From: Massilia agrisoli
GTDB lineage: Bacteria; Pseudomonadota; Gammaproteobacteria; Burkholderiales; Burkholderiaceae_D
Length of the DNA stretch: 64,000 bases
Assembly: GCF_020831365.1 (NCBI RefSeq)
Contig: NZ_JAJHPV010000021.1
Location: 248,001 to 312,000, forward strand
Direction: 5' to 3'
Both the position numbers and the translations under genes were made by a program. Under the pieces are notes generated by a model. That model was not told the DNA's origin. It saw nothing but the letters and a program-made list of their open reading frames with translations, and ran no database searches. Of the stretch, positions 35,051 to 42,054 are shown one piece after another. Positions within the stretch are counted from its first letter, which is position 1, and each line of letters opens with the position of its first letter.

Positions 35051-36139
35051 ATGGAACGTCGTTCCTTTATGAAGAAGGCTGCGGTAGGCGCTTCGGCCGC
35101 CGCGGTTGCTGCCCCGGCACTCGCGCAATCGCTGCCGACCATTAACTGGCGCCTCGCCAGCAGTTTTCCCAAGTCCCTCGACACCATCTTCGCCGCATCG
35201 GATACGCTGTCCAAGCGCGTATCGCAGCTGACCGGTGGCAAATTCAACATCCGCACCTTCGCCGCAGGCGAAATCGTGCCTGGCCTGCAGGTCATGGACG
35301 CGGTCCAGGCCGGCACCGTCGAAATGGGCCACAGCGCCTCATACTACTACTTCGGCAAGGACCCTACATTCGCCTTCGACTGCGCAGTGCCGTTCGGCCT
35401 GACCTCGCGCCAGCACACCGCCTGGTTCGACCAGGGCGGCGGCCGCGAACTGACCCGCGAATTCTTCCGCGGCTACGGCATCGTCAACTTCCTGGGCGGT
35501 AACTCGGGCACCCAGATGGGCGGCTGGTATCGTAAGGAAATCAAATCGGTGGCCGACCTCAAGGGCATGAAGATGCGCGTGGCTGGCTTCGCCGGCCAGG
35601 TGCTGACCCGCCTGGGCGTGGTGCCGCAGCAGCTCGCCGGCGGCGACATCTACCCTGCACTGGAAAAGGGCACGATCGACGCGGCCGAGTGGGTTGGCCC
35701 GTACGACGATGAAAAGCTGGGCTTCTTCAAGGTTGCGCCGTTCTACTACGCACCGGGCTGGTGGGAATCGGGCGCGAATTTCTCGTTCTACGTGGGCGTG
35801 AAGGAATGGGAAAAGCTGCCGAAGGAATACCAGGCGGCGCTGGAAGTGGCCACCTATGAAGCGCACGTGGTGATGCAGTCCGAATACGACACCAAGAACC
35901 CGGCAGCGCTGGCGCGCCTGCTGAAGAACGGCGTCAAGTTGCGCACCTTCTCGCGCGACATCATGGATGCCTGCTACAAGAACGCCCAGGTGGTGATGAA
36001 TGAAGAAGCGGCCAAGAACGCCAAGTTCAAGAAGATCTACGAACCATGGAAGCGCTTCCAGCGTGACCAGAACATGTGGGCGTCGGTTTCCGAAGCCAGC
36101 ATGCAGGACTTCCTGATCCGCGCCGGCCGCGCCAAGTAA
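35051..36139 (+). CDS. TRAP transporter solute-binding protein (DctP family), orphan copy 1
   Basis: 362 residues beginning with a twin-arginine-type signal (ERRSFMKK, then AAVAAPALAQ), so exported folded. The mature protein is a DctP/TakP-type binding protein with FAAGEIVPGLQVMDAVQAGT near residue 68 and TIDAAEWVGPYDDEKLGF near residue 210, the latter like 2-oxoacid-binding TRAP proteins. ATG 35051 follows a purine-rich CAGGAGACAAAG. No DctQ or DctM permease gene lies nearby. A same-length paralogue is encoded at 40289-41377. A perfect terminator follows. Confidence 0.9.
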   Translation: MERRSFMKKAAVGASAAAVAAPALAQSLPTINWRLASSFPKSLDTIFAASDTLSKRVSQLTGGKFNIRTFAAGEIVPGLQVMDAVQAGTVEMGHSASYYYFGKDPTFAFDCAVPFGLTSRQHTAWFDQGGGRELTREFFRGYGIVNFLGGNSGTQMGGWYRKEIKSVADLKGMKMRVAGFAGQVLTRLGVVPQQLAGGDIYPALEKGTIDAAEWVGPYDDEKLGFFKVAPFYYAPGWWESGANFSFYVGVKEWEKLPKEYQAALEVATYEAHVVMQSEYDTKNPAALARLLKNGVKLRTFSRDIMDACYKNAQVVMNEEAAKNAKFKKIYEPWKRFQRDQNMWASVSEASMQDFLIRAGRAK

Positions 36140-36156
36140 GGCCGCCGCCGCAAATG

Positions 36157-36193
36157 AAAATGCCGCCGGCTTGTGCCTGGCGGCATTTTTTTT
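36157..36193 (+). terminator. Rho-independent terminator of the first TRAP gene
   Basis: AAAATGCCGCC (36157-36167) pairs with GGCGGCATTTT (36179-36189), followed by a continuing T-run. It starts 18 bases after the stop codon. The T-run is abutted by the inverted-repeat element at 36194. Confidence 0.93.
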
Positions 36194-36393
36194 AGGCTAT
36201 GTCACCGTTAGGTATGGAATTGAGCACGTCGTGCCCGCCACTGGCGGACCCGACTTCCCGCGAAAGCGGGAACCCATTCTATGTATGCGCTGGAGGTCGA
36301 GTCGCTTTATTACTGATCGTCTTCAGCATGGGTTCCCGCGTGCGCGGGAACGACGAGGGCGTAGCGCTTCCACACTTAACGGTGACATAGCCT
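36194..36393. mobile_element. 200-bp MITE-like element with perfect 17-bp terminal inverted repeats
   Basis: AGGCTATGTCACCGTTA at 36194-36210 is repeated exactly in inverse at 36377-36393. Inside are two TTCCCG-type hairpins (36252-36277 and 36324-36355) shared with the repeat at 58896. Both flanks are T-runs, consistent with a short TTTTT target duplication in the T-tract of the terminator, although this is ambiguous. It has no open frame of note. Confidence 0.65.
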
Positions 36394-36414
36394 TTTTTAG
36401 CAAGCGCCTGCCGT

Positions 36415-37011
36415 TCAGGCGGGCCGGGTGGCGATGGGTTCGCCCAGCCCGATCGGCGCCGGGGTGATATTGGCGATCATCGAGAACAGCTGTTCGAAGG
36501 TCGCCATGTCGGCACTGAACTCGTTGACGGCGAAAGCATGGTCGGCGTCGTACCAATCGTCGCTGGTCAGGAACTTGTCGATTGCCGGAAGGATGATTTC
36601 TTCTTCCATCCGCATGTGGCCGAAGTAGAAGGCCGCGTAATCCTCGACAGCCTTGAAGAACTTATCGGCCGCGGCTCCGCCCTGCAGCTCGTAGCGTGTC
36701 AGCTGGTGTTCGAGATTGCGCACCAGCGCTTCGCCTTGCGCATGCTGGGCTTCCAGCTCTGCGATGGTGTCATCCACGGTGGCCGTACGCTTTTTCAACA
36801 GCGCAAACAGTCCGTCTTCCTTCGGGTGGTGCATCTTCTCCGGGAAATCGGCGATATACAGGAGCATCGCGCGGAACACCTTGAACGGGGGCGCCTCGCC
36901 GCCCTCGGCAATGCCGCGCACGAAGTGCAGCATGGCGCGAATGACAGCGCCGAGGCGCTGGTGTTCCTGTTCGATGATGCGGGTGGTCGGATGCTGGGCG
37001 GGTGTCTTCAT
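36415..37011 (-). CDS. Hemerythrin HHE domain protein 1
   Basis: 198 residues from ATG 37011 (an in-frame TTG at 37035 is possible). A four-helix diiron protein with the expected ligand pattern: IIEQEHQRLG, MHHPKEDGLF, EAQHAQGEAL and FGHMRMEEEIILP. Such proteins bind O2 or NO or repair iron centres. An FNR/ANR box at 37069-37082 sits at a class II activator position, predicting induction at low oxygen. The next gene on the other strand is a diguanylate cyclase, and a second hemerythrin follows it. Confidence 0.87.
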   Translation of the reverse strand: MKTPAQHPTTRIIEQEHQRLGAVIRAMLHFVRGIAEGGEAPPFKVFRAMLLYIADFPEKMHHPKEDGLFALLKKRTATVDDTIAELEAQHAQGEALVRNLEHQLTRYELQGGAAADKFFKAVEDYAAFYFGHMRMEEEIILPAIDKFLTSDDWYDADHAFAVNEFSADMATFEQLFSMIANITPAPIGLGEPIATRPA

Positions 37012-37040
37012 TTTTTGGCCATCGTGTGGGGTCAATCTTG

Positions 37041-37082
37041 ATCGTAGGCGTACCGCAAGCCAATTTCCTTGATCTGGATCAT
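37041..37082 (-). promoter_or_regulatory. FNR/ANR-activated promoter of hemerythrin 1
   Basis: TTGATCTGGATCAT at 37069-37082 matches the FNR/ANR consensus TTGAT-N4-ATCAA at nine of ten positions. On the minus strand TACGAT occupies 37046-37041. The implied start near 37034 puts the box centre at -41.5, the standard class II distance, and leaves a leader of about 23 bases before ATG 37011. Confidence 0.72.
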
Positions 37083-37242
37083 GTTAAGCCCAGCGGGGAA
37101 AACACCGGGCCTTCCCCGTCGCCTCTGCAATGTTTCGTGCTGAAGGGCAAGTTGGTGGGCTATACTGTTGCCTCGATGACATGCCTGCCCCGTGCGCCTT
37201 GTTCGTCACCCCCTGTCCACCGCCCCCAAAGGCTTCGCCTTC

Positions 37243-38439
37243 ATGTCCTTGAATATTGCCTCACTGCTGGTTGCGATGACGCTTAGCATGTTGATCATGG
37301 CGGTGGCGTTGACCTCCGTGATGGGGGACGTCAACAGGGCGGCCCGGCTCGGCCAGGGCGGGGCTGTATTGCAGGCCACCGGTTGGGTACTGCTGCTGGC
37401 TTCAGGCTTGATGGTGCCCGGTGGAGCGGCCGATTTGACCCTGTCTACCTTGTCGATGGGCTGCATTTCCGGCGGCCTTGCCTGCAATGCTGCCGCTTTC
37501 GAGCTGTGGTGCGGCCGCACCACTCCCACCCGCGCCCCGGCCATGGTCGCCGTTATCATGACCGCAGGCTATGCGGCAGGCTTTTCCAGCTACGCGTTCC
37601 GGGTTGGCTGGGCAAACGGCTTGCTGGCCGTGCAGATGGCGCTGATGATCGTGACGCTGGTGCGCAGGCCCGCAGTTCCGGTCGGGCGCTGGCGCTGGCT
37701 GCTGGTGGTCGGACTGGCGGCGCAGATGATCGTCACCGCCTGGCGGGGCGTACTTGGCGCATTCTTCACCGATCAGTTTCCAGCTTTCCTGACGCCTCAC
37801 CCAGTGAACGTGGCCTTCGCACTGGTGACCAACGGGACCGCCGTACTGACCCTGGTGGGTATCCTGCTGGCGCACCGCGACGAAGCGGCCCGGGCGCTCG
37901 AACGGCTCGCCACCACCGACGGCCTGACGGGCGTGCTGAACCGACGCGCCTGGTTGCTGGCGGCCGACATCGAATTATCCAACAGCATTCGCTCGCAGCG
38001 GGCGATGAGCGTGCTGATGATCGACCTCGACTACTTTAAGCAAATCAACGATACCCGCGGCCACGAAGCCGGCGACCATGCCCTGCAGTTCTTTGCCATG
38101 GCGCTGAAGGCGGCGTGCCGCAGCGGCGATACCGTGTGCCGCTACGGCGGCGAAGAATTCTGCGTGCTGCTGGTGGGGGCCGAGGAAGATTCCGCACACG
38201 CCTTCGACCAGCGCGTGCGTGCCTACCTGGAGGACGCCGCCATGCGCGAACTGGGCTATCTGCTTGACTATAGCGGCGGCATGGCGCGGCGCGCGCCGGG
38301 AGAAACGCGAATGGCGGACATCCTGCGCCGCGCCGACCGCGCTTTATACCAGGCCAAGGAAGGGGGCCGGGCGCGCACCGTCGATGCCGGCGCTCCGGCG
38401 CGCGCGCGCCAGGGTCAGAGGGCTTCGATGGCCGGATAG
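37243..38439 (+). CDS. Diguanylate cyclase with N-terminal membrane sensor
   Basis: 398 residues from ATG 37243. The first roughly 210 residues form about six hydrophobic helices without a recognised sensor family. The GGDEF domain follows (LATTDGLTGVLNRRAWLLA near residue 222) with the active signature RYGGEEF near residue 305 and a product-inhibition RxxD (RSGD) five residues before it. It should make c-di-GMP from two GTP. It lies between two hemerythrin genes on the opposite strand; the last 25 bases overlap the second. TATACT is found about 80 bases upstream. Confidence 0.92.
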   Translation: MSLNIASLLVAMTLSMLIMAVALTSVMGDVNRAARLGQGGAVLQATGWVLLLASGLMVPGGAADLTLSTLSMGCISGGLACNAAAFELWCGRTTPTRAPAMVAVIMTAGYAAGFSSYAFRVGWANGLLAVQMALMIVTLVRRPAVPVGRWRWLLVVGLAAQMIVTAWRGVLGAFFTDQFPAFLTPHPVNVAFALVTNGTAVLTLVGILLAHRDEAARALERLATTDGLTGVLNRRAWLLAADIELSNSIRSQRAMSVLMIDLDYFKQINDTRGHEAGDHALQFFAMALKAACRSGDTVCRYGGEEFCVLLVGAEEDSAHAFDQRVRAYLEDAAMRELGYLLDYSGGMARRAPGETRMADILRRADRALYQAKEGGRARTVDAGAPARARQGQRASMAG

Positions 38440-38825
38440 AACACGGTATTTTCTTGCTGCATGCGCGCATGCAATACCTTGAGCACGGTGTTCGCGTCCG
38501 ACCGGAACGTTTCCGGATCCCTCGACAGGCTGGCGGCGCTGTTCCACCGGCGGGCGAAATTCAGGTAGGCCGCCGAGATCGACTCCATTTCGTTCTGAAA
38601 CTGCTTGCCCATGTGTGCCACGGCCGCGTTGTTGGTGCTTTGCAGCGCCGGGTAGAGCACCGAATTTTCCACCGCCAGGTGCAGCTTGATGAGTGCGCTC
38701 ATCGAAATGATCTGCTTGCATATCCGGTCGGCGTTCTCGGCGATGCCGTCCTTGACGAGAGCGCGCAGCGCGCCAACGCTGGCGAGAATGTCCACATGCT
38801 GGTGCTTGAACTTATCGATATTCAT
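38415..38825 (-). CDS. Hemerythrin HHE domain protein 2
   Basis: 136 residues from ATG 38825. Ligand-like positions are visible in FKHQHVDILAS, IKLHLAVENSVLYPAL, AVAHMGKQFQNEM and LHARMQQENTVFYPAI, a complete diiron HHE pattern. It is short, like O2/NO-binding bacteriohemerythrins, and unlike the roughly 220-residue YtfE/DnrN repair proteins. The promoter at 38906-38934 carries an NsrR-like operator, predicting derepression by nitric oxide. Its 3' end overlaps the convergent diguanylate cyclase gene by 25 bases. Confidence 0.87.
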   Translation of the reverse strand: MNIDKFKHQHVDILASVGALRALVKDGIAENADRICKQIISMSALIKLHLAVENSVLYPALQSTNNAAVAHMGKQFQNEMESISAAYLNFARRWNSAASLSRDPETFRSDANTVLKVLHARMQQENTVFYPAIEAL

Positions 38826-38898
38826 GGCATTTAACCTTGGTGTTTGAGCTGCAAAAAGATGGATACGGCTGACGGTGGCGCCTCGACTGGCGCCCGAT

Positions 38899-38934
38899 AA
38901 GTTAGATTTTAAATGCATCTTTAAGTTGCCGCAA
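38899..38934 (-). promoter_or_regulatory. Promoter of hemerythrin 2 with NsrR-like operator
   Basis: On the minus strand TTGCGG (38934-38929) and TAAAAT (38911-38906) are 17 bases apart. A 23-base near-palindrome at 38899-38921 overlaps the -10. Read on the plus strand, its halves are AAGTTAGATTT and AAATGCATCTT around a central T. The second half is a perfect NsrR half-site; the whole has three mismatches to the symmetric consensus. Repression relieved by NO is inferred. Confidence 0.65.
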
Positions 38935-38985
38935 GGAAAATGACGCCGGCATGGGCGGACAGGGGCAGGGGGGTACGGAGGGTGA

Positions 38986-39012
38986 AACGCCAGGCGTGGT
39001 GCGCCTGGCGTT
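38986..39012 (-). terminator. Hairpin after the M14 carboxypeptidase gene
   Basis: AACGCCAGGCG (38986-38996) and CGCCTGGCGTT (39002-39012) form a perfect 11-bp stem with a 5-base loop, 12 bases beyond the stop of the minus-strand gene. Only a short T-run follows, so termination strength is uncertain. Confidence 0.6.
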
Positions 39013-39024
39013 GGGGAGGGAAGC

Positions 39025-40155
39025 TTACTTGGTGGCGCGCAGCGACTGCAGGATCGGCTGCAGCACAGCCGCGCCGAGGCGGGCGCTGCGGGCGCCATCC
39101 CAGCCGGTCTGCGCGTCCGGGTCGTTGGCGTTGTCCTTGAACGGCAGTTCAAGCGTCAGCGACAGGCAACCGAAGGCGTGGGTAATGTGCGGCGAACCCA
39201 TCGTGATGGTCTCTTCGGTGTATGGCGATTCGCCGTAGCCGTGCACGTCCTGGAAGTCCGGGCTGGCGATCTTGAAGTCGTCCGAGAACTTCTTCTCGGC
39301 AGCCGCCTGTTCCGCGGTAAACGTCGGCAAGGCGCCGCTGCCCGCCACGAACACGTACGGCAGGCCCTCGTCGCCGTGCACGTCGAGGAACAGGTCGCAG
39401 CCGGTTTCCTTCATCTTGTTCTTGACCAGGAACACCTCAGGGCTGCGCTCCATGGTCGGCGTGTTCCACTCGCGGTTCAGGTTGGCGCCGGCCGCGTTGG
39501 TGCGCAGGTTGCCGCGGAACGAGCCGTCCGGATTCATGTTCGGCACCACGTACATCACGCATTCTTTCAGCACCTGGCGGCCGAACGCGTCGGCCGGATC
39601 GAGCAGCGCGTCCAGCATGCCTTCGACAAACCATTCCGCCATCGTCTCGCCCGGGTGCTGGCGCGCGATGACCCAGACCTTCTTCTTCGCTTCAGGATCG
39701 CCGATCACCAGCATGTTCAGGTCGCGGCCGTCGACGGTCGAGCCGAGGTCGACCAGGCGCACGTGCTCGGACATCTGCGCGCGGTCCAGCAGCTCGAGGT
39801 GGCGTTCCCACGAGTACGGCTCGAAGTAGGCGTAGTAGACGCTGTCCATGCCGGGCGTGTGGGTGATCGTCATGACCTGGCCATCGAAAGCGGTCGGCAC
39901 GCGGAACCAGTTCACGCGGTCGTAGCTGGCCATCGCATCGTAGCCTTCCCAGCCGGCCGGATAGGCGGCCTGGCCCGCGTTCAGGAAGCGGATCGTGCAC
40001 GGCTCACCCTGCGCGCCCTGCAGGCGGAAGTAAAACCACTGGGTGATGTCCGCGTGCGAATCCTTGCGGATGTTCAGGTCGATGGCGTTGGCGCTTGTGG
40101 CGCTGACGACCTCGATGGCGCCAGCGTCGAACTGGCTGCTGATCTTGATAGACAT
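39025..40155 (-). CDS. M14 metallocarboxypeptidase, cytosolic (CCP/Nna1-like) type
   Basis: 376 residues with no signal peptide. An N-terminal beta-sandwich domain (to about residue 125; YAYFEPYSWERHLELL at the junction) is typical of cytosolic carboxypeptidases. The catalytic domain has the zinc ligands ARQHPGETMAEW near residue 166 and LDVHGDEGLPY near residue 260, and the catalytic glutamate in SLTLELPFKD near residue 333. Eukaryotic relatives trim C-terminal glutamates from tubulin; the bacterial substrate is not known. Lone gene between the hemerythrin group and the second TRAP gene. Confidence 0.9.
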   Translation of the reverse strand: MSIKISSQFDAGAIEVVSATSANAIDLNIRKDSHADITQWFYFRLQGAQGEPCTIRFLNAGQAAYPAGWEGYDAMASYDRVNWFRVPTAFDGQVMTITHTPGMDSVYYAYFEPYSWERHLELLDRAQMSEHVRLVDLGSTVDGRDLNMLVIGDPEAKKKVWVIARQHPGETMAEWFVEGMLDALLDPADAFGRQVLKECVMYVVPNMNPDGSFRGNLRTNAAGANLNREWNTPTMERSPEVFLVKNKMKETGCDLFLDVHGDEGLPYVFVAGSGALPTFTAEQAAAEKKFSDDFKIASPDFQDVHGYGESPYTEETITMGSPHITHAFGCLSLTLELPFKDNANDPDAQTGWDGARSARLGAAVLQPILQSLRATK

Positions 40156-40288
40156 GGTAAGTCCTGTGATGAAAATCGGGTAAAGAGCTAGATGATACTA
40201 AATTCCTTGCGGCAGGTTACCGGAATCGCACAAGCTGCGGCTACAATTGACTTTCAGGCAAACACTTAAAACCCTCTGGAGACACCCT

Positions 40289-41377
40289 ATGCAACGTCGG
40301 TCCTTCCTGAAGAACACAGCAGTTGGCGCCGCGGCCGGCGCGGTGGCAGCGCCCGCGCTGGCCCAGGCTACCCAGCCCGCCATCACCTGGCGCCTGGCCT
40401 CGAGCTTCCCGAAAACGCTGGACGCGATCTACGGCCCGGCCGACGCCTTCACCAGGCGGGTGTCGCAACTGACCGGCGGCAAATTCACGATCCGCCAGTT
40501 CGCCGCCGGCGAAATCGTGCCGGGCCTGCAGGTGATGGACGCAGTCCAGGCCGGCACCGTCGAGATGGGCCACACCCCGTCCTACTACTACTACGGCAAG
40601 GACCCGACCTTCGCGTTCGACTGCGCGGTGCCGTTCGGCCTGACCTCGCGCCAGCAGACTGCCTGGTTCGACCAGGGCGGCGGGCGCGAGCTGATGCGCG
40701 ACTTCTTCAAAGACTACGGCATCATCAACTTCATGGCCGGTAACACGGGCACCCAGATGGGCGGCTGGTACCGCAAGGAGATCAAGACGCTGGCCGACGT
40801 CAAGGGCCTGAAGATCCGCATCGCCGGTTTCGCCGGCCGGGTGATGGAACGCATGGGCGCGGTGCCGCAGCAAATTCCTGCCGGCGATATCTACACGGCG
40901 CTGGAGAAGGGCACGATCGACGCGGCCGAATGGGTCGGTCCGTACGATGATGAAAAGCTGGGGCTGGCGCGCGTGGCGCCGCACTACTACGCGCCGGGCT
41001 GGTGGGAGGCCGGGCCGCAGCTGTCGTTCTACATCAACATCAAGGAATGGGAGAAGCTGCCGAAGCAGTACCAGGCGGCCATCGAAGTGGCGAGCTACGA
41101 ATGCCACGTCAGCATGCAGGCCGACTACGACGCCAAGAACCCGGCGGCGCTGGCGCGCCTGATCAAGAACGGCGCCAAGATGCACTTCTTCTCGCGCCCG
41201 ATCCTCGATGCGGCGTACAAGATCTCGAACCAGGTGATGGAAGAAGAAGCGGCGAAGAATGCGAAGTTCCGCAAGATCTACACGCCGTGGAAGCGCTTCC
41301 GCCAGGACCAGAACATGTGGGCTTCGGTGTCCGAAGCGAGCATGCAGAACTTCCTGATCGCTGCCGGCCGCAAATAA
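40289..41377 (+). CDS. TRAP transporter solute-binding protein (DctP family), orphan copy 2
   Basis: 362 residues, the same length as the copy at 35051 and closely similar throughout. It has a Tat-type signal (QRRSFLKN then VAAPALAQ), FAAGEIVPGLQVMDAVQAGT and TIDAAEWVGPYDDEKLGL. The differences cluster in residues lining the middle of the protein (for example YYYYGKD in place of YYYFGKD), which may alter specificity. CTGGAGA precedes the ATG. No TRAP permease genes adjoin. A GC-rich hairpin follows. Confidence 0.9.
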   Translation: MQRRSFLKNTAVGAAAGAVAAPALAQATQPAITWRLASSFPKTLDAIYGPADAFTRRVSQLTGGKFTIRQFAAGEIVPGLQVMDAVQAGTVEMGHTPSYYYYGKDPTFAFDCAVPFGLTSRQQTAWFDQGGGRELMRDFFKDYGIINFMAGNTGTQMGGWYRKEIKTLADVKGLKIRIAGFAGRVMERMGAVPQQIPAGDIYTALEKGTIDAAEWVGPYDDEKLGLARVAPHYYAPGWWEAGPQLSFYINIKEWEKLPKQYQAAIEVASYECHVSMQADYDAKNPAALARLIKNGAKMHFFSRPILDAAYKISNQVMEEEAAKNAKFRKIYTPWKRFRQDQNMWASVSEASMQNFLIAAGRK

Positions 41378-41386
41378 GCCGTAGCT

Positions 41387-41409
41387 GCCCGGCCCCTAGC
41401 GGGCCGGGC
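41387..41409. terminator. GC-rich hairpin between convergent genes
   Basis: GCCCGGCCC (41387-41395) pairs with GGGCCGGGC (41401-41409) around a 5-base loop. There is no T-tract. It could weakly terminate either the TRAP gene or the convergent secreted-protein gene. Confidence 0.5.
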
Positions 41410-41421
41410 TGGTCGCCGTGC

Positions 41422-41919
41422 TTAGTCGGCCTTGTAATGGATCTTGCCGGACAGCTGAACCGTGCCCATGCCCGTGATCATGTCCTGGCCGCCGGTCAGC
41501 GAACCGCCGCCCGTTGCCTTGAAATACTTGCCGTTACCGCCGGTGATCTGGAAGGTTGCGCCGCTGAACACGTAAGCCGCGCCCACGCCGGTCGGCACGA
41601 ACTGCCCGCTATAGGCGGCAAAAATCTGGTCGCCGTTGGTCGTCATGATGATGAAGCGGCCCTGGTCGAAATTGAACAGTGGGCCCGATGGGGTGATGCA
41701 GTCGGTTGCCACGAAGGCGACGCGGCCAACCTGGTCACTGACGCCGTGGCCGGTAATCGTGCCGCCGAACTTTGACGGGCAGCGCTGCGAAGGACCCGCT
41801 TTTTCCATCAGTACGCCGGAAATCTCGAGGTTTTGCGTCGTCGCCGTATCGGCCGAGGCGCTGAACGAGGCCAGCGCGAGGGCAGCGGCGGAGGCAAGGC
41901 GCAGGATGGAAGGGGACAT
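41422..41919 (-). CDS. Secreted protein of unknown function
   Basis: 165 residues with a clear signal peptide (MSPSILRLASAAALALASFS, cleavage near SASA-DT). The mature part is rich in glycine, threonine and aromatic beta-strand patterns (FNFDQGRFIIMTTNGDQIFA, VFSGATFQITGGNGKYFKAT), suggesting a small beta-barrel or lipocalin-like fold. Two cysteines (QRCPS, TDCITP) could form a disulfide. No family is recognised with confidence. Divergent from pldA. Confidence 0.65.
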   Translation of the reverse strand: MSPSILRLASAAALALASFSASADTATTQNLEISGVLMEKAGPSQRCPSKFGGTITGHGVSDQVGRVAFVATDCITPSGPLFNFDQGRFIIMTTNGDQIFAAYSGQFVPTGVGAAYVFSGATFQITGGNGKYFKATGGGSLTGGQDMITGMGTVQLSGKIHYKAD

Positions 41920-42054
41920 GAAGGTTCTCCGGGTTCGTTGAAATTAGCTTAATAATATAATTTTTATATTTGCTTGCGCGCACGAATGGACGTGCAGCAT
42001 GAATTCCGCAGGTCACGTAGTATTCGGCAATCATTTGCCGTTTTTCTACCCTTC

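Noticed and set aside
36194-36393. Insertion sequence
   Set aside because: There is no transposase frame; 200 bp with terminal repeats fits a non-autonomous element at most.
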